A stretch of DNA of 23,865 bases, from the NCBI GenBank assembly GCA_034698045.1, contig JAQGAU010000791.1, positions 1 to 23,865 of the forward strand. The letters run 5' to 3'. The position numbers and the translations under genes are program-made. Source of the stretch: Paramacrobiotus richtersi. Taxonomy: Eukaryota; Tardigrada; Eutardigrada; Parachela; Macrobiotidae. Positions 1-9,990 of this stretch are shown here, piece by piece (within the stretch, counting starts at the first letter, position 1; every line of letters begins with the position of its first letter). The notes under the pieces are model-generated. The model was not told the DNA's origin. It did not search any database and worked only from the letters and a program-made list of their open reading frames with translations.

Positions 1-422
1 GATAAGATTCCGACCACCCATGTTGAACGGGACTCACTTCCCGCATCTCCCTCAAGGTGCTGACGCTACTGTTGTTGAACCGCCCAGGCCCTTTTTAACT
101 CCACTACTTGAATTACCGCCCTTTCACGAATTCTCCGCGCTTCCAGATCGGCCAACCCTCTCTCCCGCCATCGTAGGAGATGACGACGAGAATGAATACC
201 GGGCGTCACCGTGGGCTCCGAGCACGCCCGATTCACCACTGCCGGCCAGCCCACTGCCCGGTACCTTACCGCCGGCAGTTGTTTCCGAGACGCATTTACT
301 CCCCCGTGTTGTACGACTACGGCATGTGGTGTATAGTCCCGTTCGAGTACGGCAACTACTGTACTGTCGATAGTGTATGCAAACCAGCGGCCTCCAACCA
401 GAAGTTTTCTGGTCGTAATTGA
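1..422 (+). pseudogene. Possible 3' end of a Ty3/Gypsy pol (after integrase), frame broken
   Basis: In the first frame the opening bases read a short stretch with PTTHVERDSLPAS, which resembles the HVDRLKPY-type motif at the end of Gypsy integrases. It stops at about base 80. A second frame (20-373) then carries a long proline-rich tail with an acidic DDDENEY patch, ending in a basic, Val/Arg-rich stretch (VVRLRHVVYSPVRVRQ). That matches the usual composition of a Gypsy pol C-terminus, where a Pro-rich linker is followed by a basic RRSxRxxxPP-like end. No catalytic residue lies inside the window, so the call rests on composition and one short motif. The alternative is a host proline-rich exon. 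If the call is right, a 3' LTR should follow, but I could not delimit one. Confidence 0.33.
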
Positions 423-960
423 TTATTTGGATCTGGCAAGCCTGTATTAACGTTTAAAGCTTGTTAAACCGCAGAACGAACTATTGATTCTGCAGCAAAT
501 TTGCCCACGGTTTAGTACTTTCAGAGCGGCTCGGAACGGATACAGAGATTCACCAAAGTTCAAAACAGTGTTATGAAAAGCAGAGAACCGCTCACTGTCT
601 GCAGATCGTGCTGTATAACGCTAGCGCTATCGTTGAACTGCTGGAAGATCTCGATAAACGGTGTAAAGCACTTGGCCGTAGCGGACTAAGGCGTTTAAAG
701 AAGGATACCTGCAATCGTGACTGAATTGGTGCATCACGGTGCATAGCGGTATCAGTGGTTGTCGATTTCAGCATATCGTGGTATACAAAGCTAAAACGTT
801 AGTGATATCTGGTAATCAGATAGTTGGTAACTAGATCCTACAGTCGTGGATCAGAAACCACGCTCTGGTTACCAATGTACCCCATCCTACCAGAAAGGAT
901 CAGAAATACCGAAGCCGCAATGTGATCAACGAACAGCCGAAAAGGAGACATAATCGTAAT
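423..960. other. No gene recognised
   Basis: No frame here shows a recognisable protein motif or a convincing exon with splice sites. It begins just after a short inverted repeat (CCAGAA, 3-nt spacer, TTCTGG) near 400. If the upstream stretch is a Gypsy pol end, a 3' LTR could lie here, but I see no defined boundaries. Confidence 0.3.
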
Positions 961-1005
961 GCTGGATGTTTGATAACATCCAGGATTCGATCAATAGCAT
1001 GCCGA
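961..1005 (+). repeat. 45-nt direct repeat, copy 1
   Basis: This copy matches 1432-1476 at 44 of 45 positions. It begins with the hairpin GGATGTT-TGAT-AACATCC and continues with a unique-looking stretch ending in CATGCCGA. The two copies lie 471 nt apart in the same orientation. Sequence outside the 45 nt does not match. Confidence 0.9.
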
Positions 1006-1431
1006 ACCAGACTGGAGAATCGTTACATTTTGATGTGCAGAATTTCCACGCGGCTATCACGGTACTCATCATAAAGCGTAAGCAGCTCGTTGTGCCCCAT
1101 GCACTGAAAACACCCATCTGCGCTCCGATTCCACGCAGACGAAAACGTAAGAACCGTGCACATGGTGGACTTTGGCCACCTCCAGCGGCTCCACGTACGT
1201 GGTTCCTCGATTTGTTTGCTTGCATGGCATACTCGAGCAGCACAGGCACACAACAATCTAGCTGCACATTGTGACTATCCACGAGTGCGTCTGTACATTT
1301 CCCGAGCCTATCGTTGTCCAGTTCGATATTGTTCTTCATCACCGGAAATGTCTACAAAGAAAGGGATACTTCCGAGAATCGGCAGCAAAAAGAAGTCAAA
1401 GCATAATATCACGGATGTTGGTGGATGTTTA
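1006..1431. other. Segment between the 45-nt repeats, no recognised gene
   Basis: Both strands have open frames, but they overlap one another and none shows a family motif. One minus frame contains CFQCMGHNELL, a zinc-knuckle-like CxxC...H pattern. It lacks the CX2CX4HX4C spacing of a Gypsy gag knuckle, so I do not call it. The stretch could be an insertion or the unique part of a duplication, given the flanking repeats. Confidence 0.35.
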
Positions 1432-1476
1432 GCTGGATGTTGGATAACATCCAGGATTCGATCAATAGCATGCCGA
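1432..1476 (+). repeat. 45-nt direct repeat, copy 2
   Basis: This is the second copy of the 961-1005 repeat, differing by one base in the hairpin loop (TGAT against GGAT). Just upstream, the arm sequence GGATGTT occurs twice more, so three GGATGTT units precede the single complementary AACATCC. That looks like local slippage around the hairpin arm. Confidence 0.9.
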
Positions 1477-1609
1477 CATATATGTGTATGTAGGATACTG
1501 TGGTATTCTGAACAGACATATGCACACGCACTGTTTTACTTTGGTCTATCAGTTCGACCTTTCACGTCCTTGGAACCATCCGTTAGAATGAGGCCTACAC
1601 GAGCTAAGG

Positions 1610-1955
1610 GATGCCGTGGCGGAGGATCAAGGAGATTCGCCAGACTGGTGTGCTTGACTCATGGTAGACCACGCTAGAGATATGTGCATTCGCGGTTTAT
1701 ATGGAAACGTGGCCACGGCTGCCCCGGACGAGAATATAACCACTACTTTCTTTCCGGCGACCGTAGGGTGGCCCAGGCTAAGAAGATTGCCGGGGCGCTC
1801 CTCTTTATCCCTGATGGAGGCTTTGCTGCTTGCTAACATGGGGCGGGCTGTGAATCCGATCACCATCAGGGCCTCGGCGATGGCCGGGTGCAGCGTCGAC
1901 CTCGATCATCGTAGGGTCCGTACACATTTCGATCTACGTTTCAGTCTTGACTGAA
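1610..1955 (+). other. GC-rich stretch with broken open frames, unidentified
   Basis: Base composition is clearly more GC-rich than the flanks, and several frames are open on both strands. The longest plus frame (1661-1954) encodes 97 codons. Another plus frame has a coherent-looking run including RVAQAKKIAGALLFIPDGG before a TAA. I recognise no family. The composition shift and piecewise openness suggest an old coding or mobile-element fragment, but they do not prove it. Confidence 0.2.
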
Positions 1956-3005
1956 GTGTTGACTAACAGTCTAACACAACTGGGGCTAATCTACTACTGT
2001 TTAGTAATAAGATCTTCCACCCCTTTCTTCCTACGACTGCAAACGTCGAAAAGTGCAACAGCTTCAGTCCGCGCATAACGACATTGGGCCGAATTTGTCC
2101 TTTTTGCAAAACCTGCACTAATCAAATTTCCATCGTAATCCATGAGATTATGAATTCCAATAGGATTCTCCCATGTCAAACAGGTTTCAGCGTCTTGGAA
2201 CGCGTACAAACGACTCGAATTCGTGGAGGAAAATGACGAACAGACTTTATAGGAATCTGCAGACGTGCGTGCTGGCAAATCAACATTTTCTGCACTGTTG
2301 TTTTGTTAAGGCTAGTACAGTAACTGGAAGATTGAGAGAACCGGAAAATCAATCGTAAGACAACCTAAATGGAGGACCTACGTCAAGTCCGTGGCTTGTT
2401 TATATATCTCTAACTGACTGGCGACTCACTCGGGTAACTAACTCGCTGCAGTGATGTGGGTTACTGGAAGGAGTTTATGCGGGCTTGGTTAACAACTGGG
2501 CCGCTTGGAGGTGAAACCAAACATCATCTCATTTTTTTATATCCATACAGAAGATCAGTCAGCCGTCGGTTGCTGAACTGTTTCATGTTTTGGATAACCG
2601 ATAAACTTGTCAGCCAAAACTTGCCGCTTGTGTTTTGCCAACAGCTTCTCGACTTCTACCGACAATGCGGTCAGTTTGAAGTGCTAGAAATTGAATGGGT
2701 TCTTGTTTCGGTGACCTTAAATGCGTCTCTTGCGACGAACGAGCTGCTAAATAAAAAAGAAGACGCTCAAGCAAAGGGTATTGGCGCTTTACCGGCTCGA
2801 ATACTCGGCTGGCTCGTAGTTGTCGTCTAATTTTAGCATGCAGTTGGACAAACAACATACGCTATTCGTGAAAGGAACCTCATCGTGTTCTGCGCGGTAG
2901 GCAGTCGACCTCAGCGTAATAGGAAAAAGCCGGAGAGGATTGTAGAAGTCATGACGATTCAAGGTTCGAATAGAGTCAGCAATTCCAACTGCGCTCAGTG
3001 TCGTA
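1956..3005. other. Mostly featureless, weak open frames only
   Basis: An open plus frame (2456-2830) and overlapping minus frames give no family match. One minus frame at 2555-2683 reads a helix-like HFKLTALSVEVEKLLAKHKR stretch bounded by stops. It could be a fragment of a coiled-coil or gag-like protein, but it is too short to name. No RNA gene or repeat was seen. Confidence 0.25.
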
Positions 3006-3010
3006 GCAGG

Positions 3011-3467
3011 CCACATAATAACAGGCCATATGCGCATCCTAGTCAATATCGACCAATGGTCAGACCAGTTATCGGACCGATTGAACAACCCACAGTTTGA
3101 GAGGCTTTCTGCAGCCTTGTGTGACTGTTTGCAACAAAAATTCTTAGGTGTTTTGAATCTGGAAAAGTTTAAAGAGTGTGAACCACTTCCTCCAGCAGCA
3201 ACGGCAGTGGAGATTGATTATAGCTTGTTCACTATTCGTAAGCCAGCAACAAGGTTCCTAGGTCTGGCTTGTTCAGCAACTATACGAGAGATGGTGACTA
3301 CGCGAAGTTTTTGGGGTTCTCTTGATCACGTTCCTACCTCAGCAATTAAGATTCTAACTGAACAGGAGTGCCGTAATGCAGATGCACCAAAAAACTTGTT
3401 TCGGGAATCGTATGATAAAGAAATCAGGATCAGACATTTATGCCTTTCAACGGGATCCAAAGGATGA
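3011..3467 (+). pseudogene. Aldo-keto-reductase-like exon or relic
   Basis: The frame through 3030-3467 is open for about 150 codons. Its middle follows the central part of the aldo-keto reductase barrel in order: an IDQW stretch where 'YIDLYYxHR' is expected, then RLNNPQFERLSAALCDCLQQ for 'RVDPxxPIEETxxALxxLVxxGK', then KFLGV for 'KYLGVS', then AVEIDYSLFT for the strand 'AVQxEYSLFT'. Further on, DAPKNLFRESYDKE resembles the 'PRFxxENFxKN' segment. The expected CRELGI / YSPLGRG segment between them is not recognisable, and the catalytic Tyr/Lys region would lie upstream, outside this frame. The frame is preceded by an acceptor-like ATAACAG at 3025. Known members are NAD(P)H oxidoreductases. 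The missing segment and lack of neighbouring exons suggest a relic. The call is recognition by eye only. Confidence 0.5.
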
Positions 3468-3494
3468 TTATTCCTATTTGACAACAGCTCGTAG

Positions 3495-3526
3495 TAGTAT
3501 TATTCACTGTGGTATTATTCACTGCA
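3495..3526 (+). repeat. Short tandem duplication
   Basis: The unit GTATTATTCACTG occurs twice in direct succession (about 15-nt period), preceded by GTAGTA. It is a small local duplication with no evident function. Confidence 0.8.
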
Positions 3527-3814
3527 TTCTTGAACCTATTACTCTAGTGCAAGAAGAGCCCAAGGCAGTTATTTACAGTTTTGCCAGACCGGATTGCAAA
3601 TGTTAGTAAACACATAAGTACCCTTATTCTTATTCCAAAAGCACCACAACAAGCAACACTCCAGAATGCCCGCCATGACCATCGATACCTCGGTAGGAGA
3701 AAACTCACTGTTCTGGGCCACGAGGTTTATCCGCCTCTACATAACTGTCTCAGCCCGCTTGACCCGATTATCCGCTTGACGTGTGCGGGCACCGTCGATC
3801 CGCAAACTTCGCGA

Positions 3815-4632
3815 TGGTGAAGATTCCATTTGGAAGGCTTTACAGCCTTGGTTAGTTCAGGAACGTGGATTAACAGCATGCATGGACTACAGAGACTTGA
3901 ATCACATCACGGTAAAGGTCGATTTTCTTACCGAAAATCGATGATCGTCTCGATGTTTTACGCGGATCTGACTATTTCAGTGGATTAGATATGGTCCAGG
4001 GATAGACATAATTCCCCAGGGATGAAGAGTCTAAAGACAAAACCGCAGTTTTAGCTGCTTTACAAATCGGAATCGCTTTGGAGTAATGCCTTCCGGTCGC
4101 ACCAACCCCTAATCTACATTTTCACGGAAGATGTCCATGGGTCTTAATGGCATCGTACACAAATTTTGTCATTGTCTATCTCGATGATGAAAACGTGTTC
4201 AGCCAGAACTCTGAGAAACACTTTCAGCACCTAGAAAAGTGTTCGAAAGACTAGCAGACGCTAATCTTAACTGGAACCATCAAAATGCAATTTTGGATTT
4301 CCCGAAGTCGAATTTTTGGGACAGCAATAGCCTACGCTAGCCCGACTTTGTCAAAATCTGGGCGAAACTATTGTACCACGGAGTAAGAATTTTCAAGCCA
4401 TAGTATGGGCTTTGCAGATAGTTTGCCCATACGTTGGCGATCCAGACCATGCATTCGAAGTTATAACGGGACATAACCGACATCACGCTTTAAAAGGCCT
4501 CATAAACGCACAAATCCCTCAGGATGACGCACTGGCTGGATACTACGATTACGGCAGTATAACTTCGCCATCGGCTACCGTCCTGGAAAGCCAACTGTAG
4601 TTGCCGACGGCCATTCGCTATACCCTTATAAC
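3815..4632 (+). pseudogene. pol: Ty3/Gypsy reverse transcriptase and RNase H, decayed
   Basis: Fragments of Gypsy pol appear in the expected order but in changing frames. CMDYRDLNHITVK near 3880 is the RT 'VDYRxLNxxTVK' motif. KIDDRLDVLRGSDYFSGLDM at 3936-3995 corresponds to 'PRIDDLLDxLxGxxxFSxLDL'. FGVMPSG at about 4078 matches 'MPFGL'. IVYLDDENVFS at about 4168 is the catalytic YLDD box. EKHFQHLEK follows it. FQAIVWALQ with FEVITGHNRHHALKGL at 4391-4505 belongs to RNase H, and YRPGKPTVVADGHS at about 4577 is the 'YRPGKxNxVADALS' end. Several stops and frameshifts make it inactive. No matching LTR was found close by. The family is certain; the exact lineage is not. Confidence 0.9.
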
Positions 4633-4639
4633 TGAATCA

Positions 4640-5030
4640 ATCAGTGCAGATTAACACAGAATTTAACAGCTCCACAAACAGTGTGCCACTGTAGTATGTG
4701 TAGTTATTTCGTAAGAATCGATGGTTGCGAGTAATTCTATCGTGGCATTGTTATGGTCACGGACTCACAGCTGATCATGAGTGTAGTTGTCACTGGCATG
4801 ATTGTGTATAGGGTGAACAACGTCGATGAGGTGCAAATGGCGGGGCGGCGTAATCGTAATTACCGGTGCAGGCACTGCTGTTAGTTGGCTAGTACGGGTG
4901 ACGGGGTAATAGTCTTCGAGTAATTACCGGAATAAACAGCAGATATGGCGGCATTAGATCGAATCTGATCTATACGTGCTGCTTTACTGCTGTCTTCGAA
5001 CCCTGTTTGCTAAGCCGACAGCCTCTAGGC
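4640..5030. other. No gene recognised
   Basis: No open frame with recognisable content and no repeat was found. If the Gypsy copy upstream were complete, integrase should start here, but I see no HHCC zinc finger or DDE pattern. Confidence 0.35.
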
Positions 5031-5400
5031 TAGACTTAACTCGGTACTAAATTCCGAATCTCTTGTGTTGAAATCTGACAATCTCTCTTCTCGTTCTGTG
5101 GTTTTGAGTAGCAAAAGGCGGGCAACGTTGCGACACATCCAGGTCGGCAATAAAAAAGCCAGGGGATTCCAAGAGGTTCCGCACTCCCTCCGCGTCACTA
5201 AAGCAGCTGCTGCATGCTTAGCAGTTCTTTTCAGGCATGTGGGTAAGTACTGCTCTCCTGCGTCTTGGCTCTCTGTGTTTCGGGGTCTCGTCGGGTTCAT
5301 GATTCCGGGCGTCTGCATTGACTCGTACTGGGAAGTTTGTCTCGCTGACATTCCTTTTGTAGATTGCGACTTAGGTTTTCTAGACTTCGGTTTCAGGTAG
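5031..5400 (+). other. Open frame of unknown identity, possibly LTR-derived
   Basis: A plus frame is open for about 120 codons and the minus strand is open over the same stretch. No domain is recognised. The frame contains a strong donor-like GTAAGT at about 5242, so it could be an exon end. The stretch also has an AATAAA at about 5149 and CT-rich runs, as an LTR might. I cannot choose between these. Confidence 0.15.
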
Positions 5401-6089
5401 ACTCTTACTGGACCACCGGAAAGGTGATTGGCAAAGTGCTCGCTGGCCTACGCGGTTATCTTCAACGCAGCAAAGCCAAAGTTTGCAGGAAGGGCATGTT
5501 TGGATCTGGCGTCCATCTGCGTAAAACGCGAGTAATAATGTAATAACAGAATAAAGCGTAACATGTAATAATAATTTGCAGCAAAAGAGTAAACAGTAAC
5601 AATGTCTGTTGTGTTAGACGTTCTCACGGTAAATGGGAGCACGTTTGTCAAGGCTAAGTGGGAACACCGTCCTGGAAGTCACTGCTCTGGTGATGGAAGC
5701 CTTAGCCTGAGATTCTAGTAAACCTGTCAGATCGACATTGATGCGATGGGCTGCTTTCCAGACGGCGCGATTTATTCTTTTCATGAGTATCATGAGTTGG
5801 AGCAGAGAATGCCTGCGCAAAACTTCTGACCGTAAACAACGCAAGCGATCGTGGGTTCGGAAAGAGGTTTCGTTGAGGTGCCTGCTCTCAGCTATGAGGA
5901 AATACAGCAAAGTTACGGAACTAAGGTTTTCGGTCAAATCTGCCAAAGGGTAATCTGGATAAACCTTGCACAAGCCCAAACCCTTAGTAAGCGGTTATAT
6001 AGGACGTTTTCGTATTATATTCGAAGCTGGACCTACATAATACATGATGCTCATGCACCTTGCAGAGCGATTAAAGAGTGGTATCCAGC
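5401..6089. other. Unidentified, overlapping open frames on both strands
   Basis: A 121-codon minus frame (5614-5979) overlaps plus frames at 5738-5953 and 5851-6195. None shows a family motif. The plus frame runs into the dispersed repeat that begins at about 6095. Confidence 0.25.
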
Positions 6090-6094
6090 TGGGT

Positions 6095-6205
6095 TTGACA
6101 AAACAAGTCGCCCTGCTTCAACCAACTCAGGAGATTCCGCAGAAATTGCTGTTCGGCGCAGAAACTTTCCAAGACTGCCAGGACTTGTGCAATGAATGAA
6201 GGAAA
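6095..6205 (-). repeat. Dispersed repeat, copy related to 15132-15232
   Basis: Read on the minus strand, this stretch encodes SLGKFLRRTAISAESPELVE followed by AGRLV. At 15148 on the plus strand the related copy reads NLEKFLRQTIISAKSREFAE followed by AERLV. The nucleotide match runs through about 90 bases with scattered substitutions and no frame-changing gap that I could see. The copies are inverted relative to each other, 9 kb apart. It could be a conserved exon of an unknown family or part of a repeat element. Confidence 0.65.
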
Positions 6206-6775
6206 AATCTACCCCATTGTGAGCGAAGTCACGATGCCTGACCAGTGGCGCGTCGTCTCCATCAGCATTCCTGATGAAAATGTACGTCACGAGATTCATT
6301 TTAGCAACACTGTACAACCATATACGGGTTCTACTGAAACAAGGCGATTTATTCTTAATGCCTTCGGGATGGTAAAAAACATCTGACAAGAAATTAGTAA
6401 AACGATTTGATCTCGTGCAATTTCCTCTTCATTGAACAGGATTCGTGCGGTTTATACACCGACGGTTAGCACAGTATTTGGCGGAAACTTTCATCATCGT
6501 TTTCCTGCTGGTACACAATTCCGGTACGATACAAGTAGTTGAAAGGTTTCTAATATTATACTAAATTCCGTAGTGAAGATTTGGTGAGTTTTGCATGCCG
6601 GTAGAATTTTTAGATTGGACGAAGAAATTAATACCCGGATAAAATATCGACTAACTGCATTCCGGCCATTATCGTGGTCCGTGTTAAAAGATTAGTATCC
6701 AAAGTATTCAACTGTATCGTGTGTGAATCTGTTATCGAATAAGTTAGCCTGGGGAAAATTACGGTCATGCTGCGC
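6206..6775. other. No gene recognised
   Basis: Short overlapping frames only (for example 6192-6386 on plus). There are no splice-bounded exons, repeats or RNA genes that I can support. Confidence 0.3.
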
Positions 6776-7239
6776 TCAGCCTCTATAATGGTACGTGAAA
6801 CACCTCAGGAATCTTGCCGGGGTTTTCCATGGGAACCTGGCGGCTTTTGCTGTGAAGAATAAATTTCTTTTCGAACCTGAACAAAATTGAGACAATTAGT
6901 TTGAATAACACAACGCAATGCACAACATGACTCACCTATAATGCCCATTCTCCAATCATCGACTGGCAGGTAGGGAAGTTTTTCTTCATTGCAGCAGACA
7001 GGTTCCCCTTGTTTTGGAATCCGCAGCTCACATAAATTTGCAATTTCTGAGGAAACAAGATCAATTGCACAGGAAAACTGTCACGGAGGTGGCTTGAAGT
7101 TTTTCCCCAACCCGTATCGTAAATCGTTTTCGCTCTCGTAAATCGGTTGATATTTCTGGTCTATAACGTCCGTAATATAAGAGCAGTCCGATCGGAGATG
7201 GTAAAAGATATCAACCGTACCATCTAAGAACAAGTTACA
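6776..7239 (-). pseudogene. Two-exon frame of unknown family with an in-frame TGA
   Basis: On the minus strand an acceptor (TTCCTTCAG) at about 7240 opens a 304-nt exon (7239-6936) that begins CNLFLDGTVDIFYHLRSDCS. It reads through one TGA at 7083-7081 (...KNFKPPP, stop, QFSCAIDLVSS...) and ends ...DDWRMGII at a GTGAGT donor. A 59-nt intron (6935-6877) ends in CAATTTTGTTCAG. The next exon (6876-6776) continues in matching phase for 33 codons, including RFPWKTPARFLRCF, to TGA. Matching phase across a short, well-formed intron argues for a real gene origin. The stop in exon 1 argues for a pseudogene, or a sequence error. The product is rich in Cys and I do not recognise the family. Upstream exons were not found. 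Confidence 0.42.
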
Positions 7240-7299
7240 CTGAAGGAATTTCATGTGCGTATATGTGCATCTGACGAGAATGCACGCACCATGATACAT

Positions 7300-8339
7300 A
7301 ACGTTTACTGATATTGGTCGCGGGTGTGTGCAGAAAAAAAGAGCTTCAGATTAAAGTTTCCAGAGTAGATGGGCGTTTGCGAGTGCAGTAGAGTTTCGTA
7401 GAGTTTCCTAGCAGTATATGCTACAATGTTTTATCTGTAGAATGCAGATCAGAATCCAACAGACGCCGTGCCGTTTCTTACCGGAGAAGAGGATCATGAG
7501 TACTGAACTAAATCTGCTTCATCGTGCTTGCAGCCAGGTCTTTTGCATTGTGCCGTTTCCGTCGAAACACTCAGACCACTTGATTAATAAAATCAGAAAC
7601 ATCTGCGCCGGAGATTTGATGGTTCAGTACTGTAGACGCATCAATCTGGAAGATAAGTAGCACGACAAACACGCTGAAACCCCGGCGGTAAAACAGGACA
7701 CGATCTGCTGGTACCCCAGAAACATGAAAGGATGCGATTAAACTCGGAGATATTTGTTAGATTTCAGCCTATAACATGACGAAGCCTACTGCTAAGTTCG
7801 AGGAATAAATCGCGGGGAATGCCCGATGATTTTGTACAGAGTGTAAATAGTTTTTGATTAATCAAGTATTTGTTTAGGTCAGACAGTATGTCAAGCGCGA
7901 AATACTCCATAAACACTGCACAGAACAGGGGAATGCGGCGTCTTTTCTTTGCGTGCACAGGCTACTGTCCTAATATACGACACGCTTCATGCAAACGAAA
8001 CCGCTGAGAATACCTATTGAGAAATAGGCTTCTGCCAGTCTAAGAAGCACCACCCGGTTGTTGGAGTTTTACCGTAAGTTGATCAATGGTCAAGCATTCC
8101 TGGTATTTAAAGAGGTTTTTCCAAACCTACAGCAACTTCAGCTAGCCAATCAATGTATGGACAAGCTGAGACTACCACCGATTCGGGGCTACGCCTTTTT
8201 TTCTGCTTTTCTAGTTACTGTTTACATTTTGTACAGTCAGTTGTAATGCAATAAGCGTAATAAACCCCCTAGGTTTTGAATAAAGTAATCAGCACACCCT
8301 GCGAAGTTATATAAGCTAGCAAAACTGCTCGGCCTTTTT
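7300..8339. other. Unidentified open frames, no supported gene
   Basis: A plus frame at 7418-7660 (80 codons, including ELNLLHRACSQVFCIVPFPS) and another at 8058-8246 (LEFYRKLINGQAFLVFKEVF) look moderately protein-like but match nothing I know. The second has a weak likeness to the Gypsy 'FYRRFI' stretch. A 10-nt tandem pair (GTAGAGTTTC twice) lies near 7390. No RNA genes were seen. Confidence 0.25.
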
Positions 8340-8805
8340 TCTCCATTGCGATGGTCGAATGCGATGAGATAGAGACGCCGGATATTCAAGACATAAAAGT
8401 CGTGAAGCCGGGTGACCCTCTTCCATCTTTTTTATTCAGCCTAGTGTTGAATTATTTCCCAAAGACTTCAAACCAGGACAATCATGGATCGTCGATGGAT
8501 GAGAACACCCCAACACGTCCAAAGGCGAGGATCGGGCGACATAACGGCATCTGTGGGCGTGTCGGGTAACTGCTTGGTGGGAGCGGCATGAGTTATCGCG
8601 AGGAGTCCCAATCCCTCACAGCGGCAGGCACTGTCACGCTGGACCCCATCACAGTCAAGGACGGAACAGTGCACCCGACTGACATGGAAGTTCCGTGGGA
8701 TGAGAATACCAATGCAATAAAAATTCCAACGTAGGATGAGAAAGCTTTTGAGGTGAATGCCCGCAGGTGCGAGTCGCATCGGCACGCCGTCGAACAGAAA
8801 TGAAA
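8340..8805 (+). other. Broken open frames of unknown identity upstream of the Polinton-like relic
   Basis: One frame (8351-8569) starts MVECDEIETPDIQDIKVVKP and ends at TAA. A second frame starts at an ATG at about 8589 with MSYREESQSLTAAGTVTLDP and is rich in Asp/Glu/Thr (continuing HPTDMEVPWDENTNAIKIPT to a TAG, then open again to about 8803). Composition is more GC-rich than the flanks. The stretch lies 0.4-0.9 kb upstream of a Polinton-like start codon on the same strand, so it may be another gene of that element. I recognise no domain, and the link is inference from position only. Confidence 0.25.
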
Positions 8806-9239
8806 TTTTTTTATCTCGCAGTTCGAGCTACAGGCCAGTGGTGCCTTAAGAGTAACAAAGTCCTTGAGGTTCTAGGAAATAGCAAGGTCAACAGCCTATG
8901 ATGCAGAAATCAACGTACGCAATGCCAGGAAGCCAAAAACGTCGCCAAAAATACCTGGGAAAAGTACCTGACAACCGTTAAGATGTAGCTTCAGGTTATA
9001 TTTCAGCTCGAAAGCCGCAGGCGGCTTCTAGTGAGTCGAGAATCAGTATCTTGAATAAATTTTTACAGTTCACAAAGAACTACTCTATTCATAACCCACA
9101 CAGTCCTTACGTTAAATCGCAAGTTTTCTGACAGCAATCCAGATGCCCAGCAGCAGCTCGGCAGCGCGGCTTCAATTTCCGGCGGCAATCCGGAGTTTCA
9201 AGATGCTTACGACTCGTGGGAGTTTCAAGATAATTTGAA

Positions 9240-9480
9240 ATGAGTTTTTACATGACTTTGCCTATTTCGACTTCACGTGGTCTGTTTCCGACGATCAAAC
9301 AGGAAAATATAATATACAGCTCGCACGCCCAATTGATCTCGACAGCAGCTAAGATGTGGGACTTTCGGAAATTATCTTACCTCCCTTGCAGATCAGGTCT
9401 GCAGTGAAGCTCAGGTACAGCGATACCGAACCGTCCATCCGTCTGGTGTATCAGTTCTAGCATACGTATCAGGGATACCA
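9240..9480 (+). pseudogene. Polinton/Maverick-type uncharacterised ORF, frameshifted
   Basis: The ATG at 9240 starts MSFYMTLPISTS. After a frame change near 9280-9300 the next frame reads KYNIQLARPIDLDSS, then a TAA, then DVGLSEIILPP, then LRYSDTEPSIRLVYQF before a TAG. From memory, proteins beginning 'M-x-F-Y-x-T-L-P-S-x-S' followed by 'F-x-x-x-L-x-x-P-I-x-L-x-G-x-W-E-V-G-L-x-E-I-x-Y-P' recur as uncharacterised genes in Polinton/Maverick-like elements of invertebrates. Both halves and their spacing match here. At least one frameshift and two or more stops make it dead. The function of the family is not known to me. The alternative is a host protein with chance likeness, which the paired motifs make less likely. 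Confidence 0.5.
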
Positions 9481-9985
9481 GTCCGCTTAAATTCGTATGT
9501 TATAATTATCGGAACAGCGTCAGCGATAGTTTTGCTAGAGTAGAAACGCACAGTGCTATTACTGTACAAGGTTCACAGGTTGGCATTATTTTACGATATC
9601 GGTCCTCATCCTGGGCCAGTGAAAATGGTCCAGCGTTTTTGTGTACACTTTATCGTCTTGCAGATGTCCTGCATATGCGACGTCGTGATTCTTATGTAGC
9701 AATTTCTCTTTCCAGTTTTCTAGAACATTGCACTAGAAATAATCCTTACCATCGTTTACATACCGATGGTAAAGTATGTCATCTTCGACCACAAACTTGC
9801 CCAGGTACTTCCCCTGGAACGGTTCCATTTTTTGAGTATGAGTTCTTTCCAACGAGAGATTACCCGGTCTCTCTTTTGTTCCTGTGAGCAGAAACGTCTG
9901 TCGCGATATACTTCATTCCGTCATACTTGTGTTTCAGACCTTCTTTGAGGCTTTTCAGTATTTCTCCCATACTAGCTAGTTTCAC
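9481..9985 (+). other. Downstream of the Polinton-like relic, unidentified
   Basis: Plus frames at 9639-9887 and 9766-9948 are open but show no family motif. The rest of the Polinton-like protein would be expected here. I could not recognise its later segments, so the relic is either truncated or too diverged to see. Confidence 0.25.
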
Positions 9986-9990
9986 CATAA

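Noticed and set aside
1100..1126. Zinc-knuckle gag motif (CFQCMGHNELL, minus strand near 1100-1126)
   Set aside because: The spacing is CX2CX2H with no final Cys at the right distance, and the surrounding frame shows no gag features.
2456..2830. 124-codon plus frame as a gene
   Set aside because: No family motif or sensible start context was found, and the minus strand is equally open. Kept only as unidentified.
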